Notes: generated by a model not told the origin, from the letters alone. A stretch of 62,291 bases of DNA from Companilactobacillus zhongbaensis (GCF_003946515.1 NZ_RHOM01000015.1:1-62291), one strand, 5' to 3'; positions 43,516 to 53,216 are shown, counted from the first letter of the stretch. A program made the numbers and translations.

Positions 43516-44334
43516 ATGGACTTGTTATCAGTCAGAGATTTATCTTTTGAAAGAAAAGGTTACTTTGCATTCAAGCATGTAACCTTTTCTTTAGCTCAAA
43601 ACCAAGCTATCAACATCGTGGGGGATGCTGGATCAGGTAAGACAGCGTTGTTAGAGACAGTCGTTGGTTTGAATGAAGCAGATAGTGGTAAAGTTACTAC
43701 TACTCCGGGAGTTCGGATCAGTTTTATGCCACAAGTCGAGACTGAAGTCATTGACATTAGTGTTGGTGATTATTTAGAACAAACTCGACAGATCGAGGGC
43801 AAACTAGCTGTGTCGTCCGCACAATTGAAAGATATGGCGGCTTTTTTAGGCATGCGTTCATTGATGGACCGCACAGTAAAGACGTTGTCATTAGGGGCCA
43901 AGCAGCGAGTTAGCTTTTTAAATGCGATCGCTAAGCGTCCTAATATTTTGATCATGGATGATCCGTTTTCGTTCCAAAATAGTTTTTACGCCCACAATAT
44001 GTTGGAGATTTTTAAAGATCTGCAAGACCACGGTTCCGGTATTATTATGGCGGCTCCAATGCGCGATACTATTACTGATGGCTTTTTCAATACGAATTAT
44101 TTATTGAGCGGCAAGACACTTGCCGGATTGCCAGTCGACCGCAGTGCCTATTTGATGTCATTTAAAGCGACTAAAGACTCGATGGCGATCACGAAAGAAA
44201 TCGCTCATTATGCGACGACTACTTTCAATAATTTGATCGAGATCAGAGCACCATATGATCAAAAGGAACGGATCTTGCATACGATGTTAGAAATGAATTA
44301 CTTGTTTGAAGGGATGGTCAGCCTTGAAGTTTAA
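43516..44334 (+). CDS. ABC transporter ATP-binding protein with atypical catalytic residues
   Basis: 272 residues from the ATG at 43516; there is no good ribosome site, so coupling to the preceding stop is likely. Walker A GDAGSGKT (36-43), Q-loop at about Q73, signature LSLGAKQR (124-131, versus LSGGQxQR), Walker B ILIMDD with D149 where the catalytic Glu normally stands, and no His in the switch position (IMAAPMRD, about 177-184). The C-terminal 70 residues form an extra domain. It may hydrolyse ATP slowly or work mainly as a switch. Partners are the membrane protein that follows and the unknown protein before it. Confidence 0.85.
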   Translation: MDLLSVRDLSFERKGYFAFKHVTFSLAQNQAINIVGDAGSGKTALLETVVGLNEADSGKVTTTPGVRISFMPQVETEVIDISVGDYLEQTRQIEGKLAVSSAQLKDMAAFLGMRSLMDRTVKTLSLGAKQRVSFLNAIAKRPNILIMDDPFSFQNSFYAHNMLEIFKDLQDHGSGIIMAAPMRDTITDGFFNTNYLLSGKTLAGLPVDRSAYLMSFKATKDSMAITKEIAHYATTTFNNLIEIRAPYDQKERILHTMLEMNYLFEGMVSLEV

Positions 44335-44998
44335 ATTTTTATTCAGCAATTTTTCCAAACTCTTGTTGGACGACTTAGTCTATCCCGTTTTTTTAGGATT
44401 TCTAGTGATCTTTGAGTTGTTTTTCAACCTACTCGTGGATGACAGCGTTAAGGTCAAATATCCTAGCATGATTATTTTGAACTTTTTCTTTGCCTTGATT
44501 TTAGCAATGTACTTCTTGAAAAAAGATACTTTGCAAAATCGTTATTTGAAGCAGCGGATCGATGACTATTATTTGTACGCACTGACCCAGATGTTCGTGT
44601 TGATCGTCTTTAATGTGGTCACAGCTTTGATCTCGGGTATTTTTACGTTCTTATTTTCTACATCACCGGCCGCAAATGGTACTATGATATTAGTATTGAT
44701 GACAACTTCTTGGATCGGGACAGCAATTGCATTCATCTGCCGTTCCCAGTGGACTAGTCGGAAATATATTGCTGCTGTCAGTTTGTTGGTGATCGTATTA
44801 TTCTCGTTAGCAGACAGCACCAATACTATCTTGGTCTACATCAACTGGATCTTGCCACCAGTTTCGACCGTAGTGACAACCTTTCAAGAGCATAGCAAAA
44901 TGGTCGCTTTGTTACCGTTAGCCTTGAGACAGTTCATTTATGCACTCATCCTTTTCGGCATCAGCTTGTTCTTCAACAAAAAAAGTTATGCAAAGTGA
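44324..44998 (+). CDS. ABC transporter permease-like membrane protein
   Basis: 224 residues from a TTG at 44324, which has AAGGGA 9 nt upstream and overlaps the ATPase gene by 11 bp. A TTG at 44306 is an alternative. Six predicted helices (about 17-38, 47-66, 86-110, 116-138, 145-165 and 195-215), the layout of ABC-2-type exporters. No family motif is evident. With the atypical ATPase it forms a small exporter-like or sensory unit of unknown substrate. Confidence 0.75.
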   Translation: MKFKFLFSNFSKLLLDDLVYPVFLGFLVIFELFFNLLVDDSVKVKYPSMIILNFFFALILAMYFLKKDTLQNRYLKQRIDDYYLYALTQMFVLIVFNVVTALISGIFTFLFSTSPAANGTMILVLMTTSWIGTAIAFICRSQWTSRKYIAAVSLLVIVLFSLADSTNTILVYINWILPPVSTVVTTFQEHSKMVALLPLALRQFIYALILFGISLFFNKKSYAK

Positions 44999-45074
44999 TA
45001 TAAAAAGCTTGCCATTACACGTCCTTTTTGTTTAAATATCGGAATGAGTAATTTTAGATTATGGAGGTCGTAAG

Positions 45075-45599
45075 ATGAGTAACGTTTATCTACGTCAAGC
45101 TAGAAGTGAAGATTTACCAAAAGTATTGGACATTATTTCTGGTGCGAAAAAAACACTTAGAGATCGTGGCGTCGACCAATGGCAAACAGGCTATCCTGAT
45201 GAAGCAATCTTAAAACAAGATTTAAACGATGGAATTAATTATGTAATGTTATTGGACGGAGAAGTTGTCGGAACGGCAGCTTTGCAACAAGGAATCGAAC
45301 CTAACTACGAAAAGTTAGTTAATGGAAAATGGGATGCAGAATCAAATAAGGAGTATTCAGTAATTCATCGAATCGCTGTTGAACCAGGGCATCAAGGCCA
45401 ACATTTATCAGCTGCTTTAATTCGTCAATTATTGACTATTTCTTATCAACTAGGTTATTCAGATGTCAGAATTGACACACATCCTGAAAACTTAGTTATG
45501 CAACACGTTATTACTACTAACGGATTCGTTGAAAAGGGCGAGATCAGCATGGAAGAAGACGAAGGCGTTAGAAAAGCTTATCAACTTCTCTTGCATTAA
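45075..45599 (+). CDS. GNAT-family N-acetyltransferase
   Basis: 174 residues. Motif A for acetyl-CoA binding is VIHRIAVEPGHQGQHLSAAL (about 96-115). The N-terminal LRQARSEDLPKVLDIISGAK and the DVRIDTHPENLVMQHV segment also fit GNAT. The substrate (small amine or protein) is unknown. GGAGG precedes the ATG; it has its own terminator. Confidence 0.9.
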   Translation: MSNVYLRQARSEDLPKVLDIISGAKKTLRDRGVDQWQTGYPDEAILKQDLNDGINYVMLLDGEVVGTAALQQGIEPNYEKLVNGKWDAESNKEYSVIHRIAVEPGHQGQHLSAALIRQLLTISYQLGYSDVRIDTHPENLVMQHVITTNGFVEKGEISMEEDEGVRKAYQLLLH

Positions 45600-45623
45600 A
45601 ATGAAAATATAATATTTTTTATT

Positions 45624-45653
45624 AAAAACCATCTATTTCTGATGGTTTTTTTG
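45624..45653 (+). terminator. Terminator of the GNAT gene
   Basis: AAAAACCATC/GATGGTTTTTTT with loop TATTTCT. Confidence 0.88.
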
Positions 45654-45706
45654 TTTGTCTAAGTCCAAAACATGATAAGATTTAGTCAATTAGGAGAATA
45701 AAAATC

Positions 45707-46876
45707 GTGAAAATCAAATTTCTTACTAAAAAATTTTTAAAACCAAGGCCTTCGGAATTTATCTCTTCTCAAACAGACAATTTTTTGAGAAAATTAAAGC
45801 CGAGACCATTTTTTACTGAATATATCGGCCAAGTTTTCAGAAAGAATGTTGAACCTCATGTGACGCCAAACTGTCTAACGTTATCGGTTTTGACTGACAC
45901 GCATGAAAAGGCCGTCGCTAGTTCATCATATTATGGTCTCAACGGTGTTCGACACATCATTGAAGCAAACAAGGCTTGCGATTCACTGCCAGTGGATTAC
46001 AATATTCATTTGGGTGATTTGATCGATGGAAGCGATAAGCCAGAAATCAGTCGCGGATTGTTACAATTCACGATGGAAAACTATCAAAATAGTCAACGTC
46101 CTTTTTACGTTTTAGAAGGAAACCACGATGAAAATGACAAGTATGATGAGCATAAGTTCATTACTTCAGCCTCATTCAGACGTGATGACTACTATAATTT
46201 AGTAACGAAACCTGACTTTGAACAGCCTGAGATCAAGCGTCTGAGCTTAGGATCTAAAGTTGCTTGGATCGATAAGGGCGATATCCGAGTTATTTTCTTG
46301 AATACGAGCGATATTCCCTATATCCTAAATGGCGGGACCAAGAAGTATGACTTCAAAAAAGTCAGAGGTATCCGTGAGCAACAAATCGAAGATCTGATCA
46401 CGATTTTGGAGAAGACCGTCGACAAGCACGTCGTTGTATTCGGTCACGCCAACTTGATCAGCCAAAGCGGTCGTTCAGCTTTGAACTTCAATGGTGACTT
46501 GATCCAGAAGATTTTTACTAGTTTTAACAACAAAGAATCAGGACTATTAAAAAATGAATTGTCGGGCGATTTTGGAGTTAATGTTAGATACAACTTCACT
46601 GACACTGGCATTTCGACTGTCTCCAATTATATTTGTGGACACATGCATTATGAAAAGTACTACACAGTAAGCGGAATTAATCATATAATATTAAATTGTT
46701 CGGCCTTGATGGGTAAAAAGCATGGCCTAACGACAGATTACAATAAAAAATGGGATCGTCGATACAATGAAATTTCTGAATTAGCAGGTTATTTCATTAA
46801 TATCAATCCCGATAAAATGCTGCTACAAATATTTGGATATGGTGCAGCAACTAGATTCGTAAGTTTTGAAATTTAA
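45707..46876 (+). CDS. Calcineurin-like metallophosphoesterase
   Basis: 389 residues starting at GTG (GGAG 10 nt upstream). The metal-binding motifs are in order: LTDTH (D-x-H), HLGDLIDG (GD), EGNHDEN (GNHD), VFGHANL (GH) and CGHMHY (GHxH). There is no signal peptide. Substrate unknown. It lies 12 bp before asnB and is likely co-transcribed with it; no functional link is established. Confidence 0.9.
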   Translation: MKIKFLTKKFLKPRPSEFISSQTDNFLRKLKPRPFFTEYIGQVFRKNVEPHVTPNCLTLSVLTDTHEKAVASSSYYGLNGVRHIIEANKACDSLPVDYNIHLGDLIDGSDKPEISRGLLQFTMENYQNSQRPFYVLEGNHDENDKYDEHKFITSASFRRDDYYNLVTKPDFEQPEIKRLSLGSKVAWIDKGDIRVIFLNTSDIPYILNGGTKKYDFKKVRGIREQQIEDLITILEKTVDKHVVVFGHANLISQSGRSALNFNGDLIQKIFTSFNNKESGLLKNELSGDFGVNVRYNFTDTGISTVSNYICGHMHYEKYYTVSGINHIILNCSALMGKKHGLTTDYNKKWDRRYNEISELAGYFININPDKMLLQIFGYGAATRFVSFEI

Positions 46877-46888
46877 GGAGAATTAAAT

Positions 46889-48796
46889 ATGTGCGGTATC
46901 GTCGGTTTTGTAGACAATAAAATTGCTGACAAAAAGCCAGTTATAGAGGCTATGATGGACACGATCAAACATCGTGGACCTAATAGTTCAGGGGAATTAG
47001 TTAATGAGGATACAGCGCTAGGATTTCGTCGGTTAAGTATCATTGATATCAACAGTGGTATGCAACCTATTTATAACGAAGATAAATCAAAAGCGGTAAT
47101 TTTTAACGGAGAAATTTATAACTACCAAGGTATTAGAGAAGAATTGATCCAAAAGGGTCATACTTTTACTACCGAAACAGACACAGAAGTATTGTTGCAC
47201 GGTTTTGAAGAGTGGGGAATTGAAGAATTACTTAAGAGAATTCGCGGAATGTTTGCTTTCGTAATTTATGACCTCGAAACAGGGGACATTACAGGTGCCA
47301 GAGACTTTTTCGGTATCAAGCCACTTTATTACTATAATAAGAACGGAACATTCATCTTTGGTTCAGAGATCAAGTCATTTTTGAAGCATCCTAACTTTGT
47401 TAAGGAACTAAACAAACAAGCTTTGAAACCTTATTTGACTTTCCAATATTCAGCTCTAAATGAAACATTTTTCAAGAATGTTTTCCGCATCCCAGAAGGA
47501 CACTACTTCAAGTTCCACAAGGGCAAGTTGCAGATCAAGAAATATTGGGATGTTGACTTCAAAGAAAAACAAGACAGCTTAGAAAATACTGTCAAAAAAA
47601 TCGATGAAGCTTTACGTGAGTCTGTTAAGGCCCATGCTATTAGTGATGTTCCTGTTGGATCATTACTATCCAGTGGAGTGGACTCAAGTTACGTTACAGC
47701 CATCTTGAAACCACAACACACTTACTCGATCGATTTTGATACAAGCACTTATGAAGAAGGATCAGCCGCTAAAGAATTAGCAGCTAACTTAGGCTTGGAA
47801 AACACTCGTGGAATCGTTACAGCTGATGAAGCTATGAAGTCGATCCCATTGATCCAATATTACATGGATGAACCAGATTCCAATCCTTCATGTGTGCCAC
47901 TTTATTTCTTAACAAAACTAGCTAGTCGCGACGTTACGGTAATCCTTTCCGGTGAAGGTGCCGATGAATTGTTCGCAGGCTACGCAAATTACGGCTACCA
48001 CTCACACTCGAAGACAGTTCGAGTAGTAGCTGAAGAATTGAAGAAATTGCCAAAGGGTGTGCGTTACAAGTTAGCCCACGGATTAAAGAAGCTTCCTAAC
48101 TTTCCTGGAAGACTCCACTTATACGAGTCAACAGCTAAGGCTGAAGAATTCTTCATCGGCCAAGCAAAAGTCTTCAGTGAACAAGAAGCAGCCAAAGTCG
48201 TTAAACCGGACTTTGAAAAATCACGTTCAGTTAAAGAAATCGTTATGCGCAGTTACCGCAAAGTAGCAGACTACCAAGACGAAGTGAAGAAGATGCAATA
48301 CTTAGACCTTCATCAATTCATGGCTAACGATATTATCTTGAAGGCTGACCGGATGAGTATGGCAAACTCAATGGAATTGCGTGTGCCATTCTTAGACAAG
48401 AAGGTAGCAGAATTAGCAGAAACAATTCCTACGAAGTACTTATTGAACAGCAAGGATAGTAAGTATGCATTACGTGTGGCAGCTGAAAGAGCATTGCCTA
48501 AAGCATGGGCAAAACGTGAAAAATTAGGTTTCCCAGTACCAATTCGTGACTGGATCCACACTGAAAAAGTTTATAACGAAATGCACGAGCTATTCAGCGA
48601 AGACTTTGCTGGAGAGTTCTTTGATCAAGATATGATCTTGAAGATGCTCGACGGATTTTATAAAGGTGAAAACGATGATCGTCGTAAGATCTGGACAATT
48701 TATACATTCTTGATCTGGTATAAAGTTTACTTTATCAATGATGGTGCTAAGCCTGACATCGATCCACAAGTTAAAGTTGCATATAGTAATCAATAG
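46889..48796 (+). CDS. asnB: Asparagine synthase (glutamine-hydrolysing)
   Basis: 635 residues. Class II glutaminase domain with Cys2 (MCGIVGFVDN), which fixes the start, and an ATP-pyrophosphatase synthase domain with SSGVDSSYV and ILSGEGADELFAGY. It makes asparagine from aspartate and glutamine. Some lactobacillar AsnB-type enzymes instead amidate peptidoglycan precursors; because this window suggests a Lys-D-Asp wall (see 53217), D-Asp amidation is conceivable but purely speculative. AAGGAG precedes the ATG. Confidence 0.95.
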   Translation: MCGIVGFVDNKIADKKPVIEAMMDTIKHRGPNSSGELVNEDTALGFRRLSIIDINSGMQPIYNEDKSKAVIFNGEIYNYQGIREELIQKGHTFTTETDTEVLLHGFEEWGIEELLKRIRGMFAFVIYDLETGDITGARDFFGIKPLYYYNKNGTFIFGSEIKSFLKHPNFVKELNKQALKPYLTFQYSALNETFFKNVFRIPEGHYFKFHKGKLQIKKYWDVDFKEKQDSLENTVKKIDEALRESVKAHAISDVPVGSLLSSGVDSSYVTAILKPQHTYSIDFDTSTYEEGSAAKELAANLGLENTRGIVTADEAMKSIPLIQYYMDEPDSNPSCVPLYFLTKLASRDVTVILSGEGADELFAGYANYGYHSHSKTVRVVAEELKKLPKGVRYKLAHGLKKLPNFPGRLHLYESTAKAEEFFIGQAKVFSEQEAAKVVKPDFEKSRSVKEIVMRSYRKVADYQDEVKKMQYLDLHQFMANDIILKADRMSMANSMELRVPFLDKKVAELAETIPTKYLLNSKDSKYALRVAAERALPKAWAKREKLGFPVPIRDWIHTEKVYNEMHELFSEDFAGEFFDQDMILKMLDGFYKGENDDRRKIWTIYTFLIWYKVYFINDGAKPDIDPQVKVAYSNQ

Positions 48797-48803
48797 ATTT
48801 GAT

Positions 48804-48837
48804 AAGCTTTCACTAGAGATAGTGGAGGCTTTTTTTG
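48804..48837 (+). terminator. Terminator of asnB
   Basis: AAGCTTTCACTA/TAGTGGAGGCTT (two mismatches) with seven T's. The family-B flank TTGAGGTGAGAGAG follows directly, as after the terminator at 16899. Confidence 0.8.
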
Positions 48838-48937
48838 TACTTGAGGTGAGAGAGAAACGCAGACAGAGGCGTTTTGCTTTGATAGGCGCTTGTGATTTTA
48901 GGTGGTTGTTGGGATAGAGGTAGTAGCTTGTTTGGGA

Positions 48938-49113
48938 GGTTCAATGTCGACTCCGGGGCCCGGGAATACAGACACTGGAACGTAGGGGACACGATTTTGA
49001 GCTATCCGGGAAGTTCACCCGGACATCTCAAAACTCGGTCTTTCACTAGGCAATAAATTGCCAAGTGAAATCTCCCTACTGAGGTGTGTATTCCCGGGCC
49101 CCTCCGTCTGAAT
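48938..49113 (-). repeat. Repeat B6 (family B, reverse), degraded distal flank
   Basis: GGTTCAATGTCGACTCCGGG to CCCCTCCGTCTGAATAG. Closing stem GTAGGG/CCCTAC, hairpin 2 arms CCGGG/CCCGG, hairpin 1 TCACTAGGCAAT type. The GGTCTATCTCAG flank is absent but the far imperfect hairpin remains at 49326-49359. The rest of the gap 48838-49593 is T-rich with no gene. Confidence 0.88.
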
Positions 49114-49593
49114 AGTAGAAATCTTCTTTTTTTTAATTGGGAAATAGGTGCTTCCTAGTTTTATGCGCAAGATTTGTTCTGTTTGATTACTGAGCAGCTT
49201 CTCGGTGCGCGGGACTAAAGCTCCGCTTATTTTGTTTCCTGACGTACCTTATTTTTGCAATCTTTTCTTTGTTTTCTGGTCGGATAAGTTGGGATATTAT
49301 TTTTGATCTCTTGCCTTCGCTTCTGGGCTCGTGTGCCTAAGTACCGCACCCTCGCGTGGTTCTAACAAATGTTTATAGATTATGCTGTTTATTTTCACTT
49401 TGTTTTTTTGTTACTGATTTTTGTTGTTGGATTCTATTTAAATTATTTGATGAATTTGTAATGAAATGAATTATCCCATTTTTTTAGGTGGAAAGGATCT
49501 AGATTTTTTGTCACTTTTTTGAAAAGGGATGACTGGTTATTTTTTGAGGGTTAGTGATATCCTAATCTTAAATGATGTTAGAGGAGGATTTTC

Positions 49594-50424
49594 ATGGAGA
49601 CTTATACTTTGCGAGATGGACTTAAGTTGCCAAAGGTTGGCTTTGGTACTTATAAATTGAATGGCGCTCACGGTGTTTCAGTGATCGATTCGGCAATCGA
49701 TCAAGGATATCGTTTGCTTGATACTGCTTTTAATTATGAAAACGAAGGTGCAGTCGGCGAAGCTGTTCAACGTTCGTCAGTACCTCGTTCAGAATTGATC
49801 ATTTCATCAAAACTACCAGGCAGACATCATGACTACCACGAAGCCATCGATACGATCCAAGAATCACTATATCGGGCACACCTGGACTATTACGATCTAT
49901 GTTTGATCCACTGGCCAAACCCAAAAGAAGATCATTACGTAGAAGCATGGCAAGCCTTGATCGATGCGCAAAAATTCGGACTGATTCGTTCGATTGGAGT
50001 ATCAAACTTCCTACCAGAACACTTAGATAGACTAGAAAAAGAAACTGGCGTAGTCCCAGTGATCAACCAAGTAGAACTACATCCATACTTCAACCAAGAA
50101 GAACAAAGAAAATACGACCAAGATCACGGCATCCTAACACAAGCCTGGAGCCCAATCGGTCGAGCTAGCGAAATGCTACAAAATGAAACCTTGAAAAAAA
50201 TAGCAGCCAAATACAACAAAAACGTCGGCCAATTGATCTTAAGATGGGAAGTACAACTAGGAACACTCCCAATACCAAAATCATCAACACCAAGCCGTCA
50301 AAAAGGAAACATAGACATCTTCGACTTCACCATCAAAGACGAAGACATGGCAACAATCAACTCTTTAAGTTCAAAAGATGGAAGATTAAAAGACCAAGAT
50401 CCAAGTTATTACCAAGAATTCTAG
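49594..50424 (+). CDS. Aldo/keto reductase
   Basis: 276 residues (GAGGAGG before the ATG). Catalytic tetrad D43 and Y48 (LLDTAFNYENEG), K73 (SSKLPGR) and H106 (CLIHWPNP). The C-terminal PIPKSSTPSRQKGNIDIFDF binds NADPH. Related to, but well diverged from, the AKR at 6603. Coding-strand G+T falls from about 57% (49621-49800) to about 34% (50221-50400) by hand count, between the reverse repeat B6 and the forward repeat B7. Function in vivo unknown. Confidence 0.93.
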   Translation: METYTLRDGLKLPKVGFGTYKLNGAHGVSVIDSAIDQGYRLLDTAFNYENEGAVGEAVQRSSVPRSELIISSKLPGRHHDYHEAIDTIQESLYRAHLDYYDLCLIHWPNPKEDHYVEAWQALIDAQKFGLIRSIGVSNFLPEHLDRLEKETGVVPVINQVELHPYFNQEEQRKYDQDHGILTQAWSPIGRASEMLQNETLKKIAAKYNKNVGQLILRWEVQLGTLPIPKSSTPSRQKGNIDIFDFTIKDEDMATINSLSSKDGRLKDQDPSYYQEF

Positions 50425-50429
50425 AAAAG

Positions 50430-50477
50430 AAAAGTGCAATTGGTACAATGTGACATTGTCCAGTTGCACTTTTTTTG
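50430..50477 (+). terminator. Terminator of the AKR gene
   Basis: AAAGTGCAATTGG and CCAGTTGCACTTTTTTT with an inner ACAATGT/ACATTGT stem; strong. Confidence 0.9.
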
Positions 50478-50677
50478 TAGAATGGGGGTGAAAAAAAGGA
50501 CCCCACCATGGCAAAACCGAAAAACACAAAACCACAGAAGTAAAAAAAGAACCACAAAATAAGGCGAGAGTGCGAGAGAATCGAGCACGCAAGCAAAAGA
50601 GAAGAAAAAAGAGAAAATGAAAGAAAGAAGAATGTTAACAGAGTAAAAAAATGAACAGGGTCTTGAACTGGCTTTTA

Positions 50678-50968
50678 ATCTTACAAACCAAGGTAGAAAT
50701 TGAGATAGACCACAAAAACTAGGACGCGCAAAAAATGCCAACTTGCACAAAAAAACTCGGTCCCAATCAAAAAAAAGAGGAGATTGTTGCACCATCTAGA
50801 CGGAGGGGCCCGGGGATACAGCCCTCAGCACCTAAATTTCACTTGGCAATTTATTGCCTAGTGAAAGACCGAGTTTTGAGATGCCCGAGTGGTTTTCTCG
50901 GGTAGCTCAAAATCGTGTCAGGTGCGTTCCAGCGGCTGTATCCCGGCCCCCGGAGTCGGCAGTGAACC
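50678..50968 (+). repeat. Repeat B7 (family B, forward)
   Basis: Distal flank ATCTTACAAACCAAGGTAGA and GAGATAGACCAC; core from ATCTAGACGGAGGGGCCCGG to CCCCCGGAGTCGGCAGTGAACC. Closing stem GCACC/GGTGC, hairpin 1 TCACTTGGCAAT type, hairpin 2 CCGAG/CTCGG with TTTTGAG/CTCAAAA. An imperfect G+C-rich hairpin lies upstream at 50562-50594. The gap 50478-51102 is A+C-rich and has no gene. Confidence 0.93.
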
Positions 50969-51102
50969 ACCCCCCAAACTACCACCACCATCCCACTAAC
51001 AAATAACCATAACCACAACATCTAGTTTAAAAAAACTAGATAACTAAGTTATAATAACCAAATACCAACAAAAAACAAAAAACCAGAAGGAATCAAAAAG
51101 CA

Positions 51103-51615
51103 ATGAACGAACTACAAACATGGCTAAAACAAACAGCCAACTACACCCTACCAAGGTGGAACAACCTCCCAGACCTAGCGCTATACAAAGACCAGCTCAT
51201 CACCCTAGTAGAACAATACGTAAAACCAGTATGGATCGGGGAAGCACCAATAGTAACCCAATCCATGGTCAACAACTACGTAAAAAACGGAATGATGCCA
51301 GCACCGATCAAAAAGCGCTACCACAGAGAACAGCTAGCTTACTTGATCGTAATAACTTTTTTAAAACAAGTCATGTCGATGGACGAAATCAAGCGAGGCA
51401 TCGAATCGGAAACCATCGCCCTAAAAAGCGTCGAATCCGCATACAATACTTTTTGCGACAAACAAGAAGCTGCCTTACAAAACCTGAGCACCAACAAGGT
51501 GCCAGTCCCTGAAGACACCGAACTATTAAGTAGTCTGGTGATCGACTTAGTCACACGGACCTTTGCAACGAAATTAATGACCAGAAAGATTCTAACGATT
51601 GGAAATAACGACTAA
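51103..51615 (+). CDS. DUF1836 protein
   Basis: 170 residues. It has the DUF1836 arrangement with a MerR-like helix-turn-helix core (VTQSMVNNYVKNGMMPAPIK, RYHREQLAYLIVITFLKQVMS). Members are common beside degV in lactic acid bacteria, as here (17 bp spacing, likely operon). A DNA-binding role is inferred from the fold. AAGGAA precedes the ATG. The coding strand is A+C-rich (CTA, ACC, AAC and ATA codons) between the forward repeats B7 and B8. Confidence 0.87.
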   Translation: MNELQTWLKQTANYTLPRWNNLPDLALYKDQLITLVEQYVKPVWIGEAPIVTQSMVNNYVKNGMMPAPIKKRYHREQLAYLIVITFLKQVMSMDEIKRGIESETIALKSVESAYNTFCDKQEAALQNLSTNKVPVPEDTELLSSLVIDLVTRTFATKLMTRKILTIGNND

Positions 51616-51632
51616 AATGAAAGGCGACCAAA

Positions 51633-52484
51633 ATGACTAATAAAATAGCAATCCTAGTAGATTCATGCTGTGATCTACCTGAAGAATACTTAAAAAAAGA
51701 CGGCATTTATGAACTACCAATGCAGATCAACTACAAAGAAAAAAGCTATCTAGATCGTGTAAACATAACTTCAAAGCAAGTTTATGACAACCTAGAACAA
51801 GAAATACCAAAAACATCACTACCAACAGGAGATTCGATCCAAAGAACCTTAGATGAAGCCTACGCAGCAGGCTACAACAAAATAATCTCCATCTCGATCT
51901 CCTCAAACCTATCAGGAACGTACAACTTCTTAAACACCTTCCTAGAACAAGACGACCGCTTCACCTATCATGCCTTCGACACCAAACAAGTAGCCATCGG
52001 AGCCGGCCTAATAGCTGTAGCAGCCAAAGACCTAGTTGACACCGAAGACAATTTCGAACAAATAGTAAAACAAGTAGAAAAAATCTGCGCCAACACAGTA
52101 ACCTACTTCTGCATCCCAACCTTAACCTACCTAAGAGCAGGGGGCAGAATCGGCCTAGTCTCCTCAGTAGTAGGAGGAATGCTAAAACTAGCACCAGTAA
52201 TAACCTGCAACGAAGAAGGAATCTACACCTCAATAGCCAAAGCCAGAGGAATGAAAAAAGGTCAAAAAATCATGCGTGAAAAAATCCAAGAATTCATAGG
52301 TGATCATAAAGACTACCTAATAGGAGTAAGTCACGGAAACGACGAAAAAGTTGGCGGAAACCTACTAGCAAAACTAGAAGAAAACGGCATCCACGGCAAA
52401 AAAGAATTCTTCGGCATAGTAGGCCCAGCCCTAGGAGTACACACAGGCCCAGGACTAGTAGGGGTAGCAACTTGTCTCCTGTAA
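51633..52484 (+). CDS. DegV-family fatty-acid-binding protein
   Basis: 283 residues. ILVDSCCDLPEEY at the N terminus, TSLPTGDSIQRTLDEA, ISSNLSGTYNFLNTF and a late ISHGND-like GVSHGNDEKV match DegV proteins, which bind a fatty acid and present it to the FakA kinase. The coding strand is extremely A+C-rich: G+T is only about 35% over 52021-52260 by hand count, with leucine mostly CTA. It lies between two forward family-B repeats. AAAGG precedes the ATG. Confidence 0.93.
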   Translation: MTNKIAILVDSCCDLPEEYLKKDGIYELPMQINYKEKSYLDRVNITSKQVYDNLEQEIPKTSLPTGDSIQRTLDEAYAAGYNKIISISISSNLSGTYNFLNTFLEQDDRFTYHAFDTKQVAIGAGLIAVAAKDLVDTEDNFEQIVKQVEKICANTVTYFCIPTLTYLRAGGRIGLVSSVVGGMLKLAPVITCNEEGIYTSIAKARGMKKGQKIMREKIQEFIGDHKDYLIGVSHGNDEKVGGNLLAKLEENGIHGKKEFFGIVGPALGVHTGPGLVGVATCLL

Positions 52485-52539
52485 ACTAAAAAATAATCAG
52501 AAAAAGAAGCAAATTAGTAAATGAAGAAAAACAAATAAG

Positions 52540-52580
52540 ACACCTTATCAAGTAACAAATAACGATAAGGTGTTTTTTTT
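52540..52580 (+). terminator. Terminator of the DUF1836-degV operon
   Basis: ACACCTTATC/GATAAGGTGT followed by T8. A GCGTG...CACGC hairpin with inner GGGTGC/GCACCC (52608-52638) follows, part of the B8 flank. Confidence 0.88.
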
Positions 52581-52829
52581 CCATGCTCTTACAACAAAAA
52601 AGAATAAGCGTGAAGGGTGCAAAGCACCCGATCCACGCGCAAACGAACAATCAAACAGAGGTGCCGAGAAAAAACAAAGAGAGGTACAAAGCAGCAATAA
52701 AAAATAAAACCAAATTCGCAGAGCGAAGTCCTGCGAAACATCAAAAAGAAAGAAAAGCACCAAAAACACCAAATTTCTGCAACAAAAAAATTCAGCACCT
52801 ACTTTCCCCCCCTAAAAAAGAAGGTTAAT

Positions 52830-53012
52830 GACTATCTAGACGGAGGGGGCCGGGGATACAGCCCTCAGCCGCCAAATTTCACTTGGCAATTTATTGCCTA
52901 GTGAAAGGCTCGTATTGGAGATGTCCGGGTGAACTCCCCGGATAGCTTCAATCGATGCAGCCGGCAGCGTTCCAGCGGCTGTATCCCCGGCCCCCGGAGT
53001 CGGCAGTGAACC
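52830..53012 (+). repeat. Repeat B8 (family B, forward), distal flank missing or diverged
   Basis: ACTATCTAGACGGAGGGGGC to CCCCCGGAGTCGGCAGTGAACC. Closing stem GCCGCC/GGCAGC, hairpin 1 TCACTTGGCAAT type, hairpin 2 CCGGG/CCCGG with ATTGGAG/CTTCAAT. The GAGATAGACC flank is not recognisable. The rest of the gap 52581-53216 is A+C-rich with no gene. Confidence 0.92.
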
Positions 53013-53160
53013 ACCACCAAAATTACAACCACCAAACAACTTACTAACATATTATTAAGTTTCCCCCCAACCACCACTCAAAACACAAATTTGAATTACT
53101 ATAGAATTATTGATATCATATTGAGTCGATTAACCGAAGAAATAACCATCCCGACAAATA

Positions 53161-53169
53161 TGGTATAAT
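53161..53169 (+). promoter_or_regulatory. Extended -10 promoter of the ATP-grasp/UspA operon
   Basis: TGGTATAAT has the TGn extension; no good -35 is seen 17 bp upstream. About 45 bp before the coding start. Confidence 0.5.
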
Positions 53170-53216
53170 CAACAATGATTGTAAAAAATTAAAAATAATC
53201 GAATTAGAGTGAGAGG

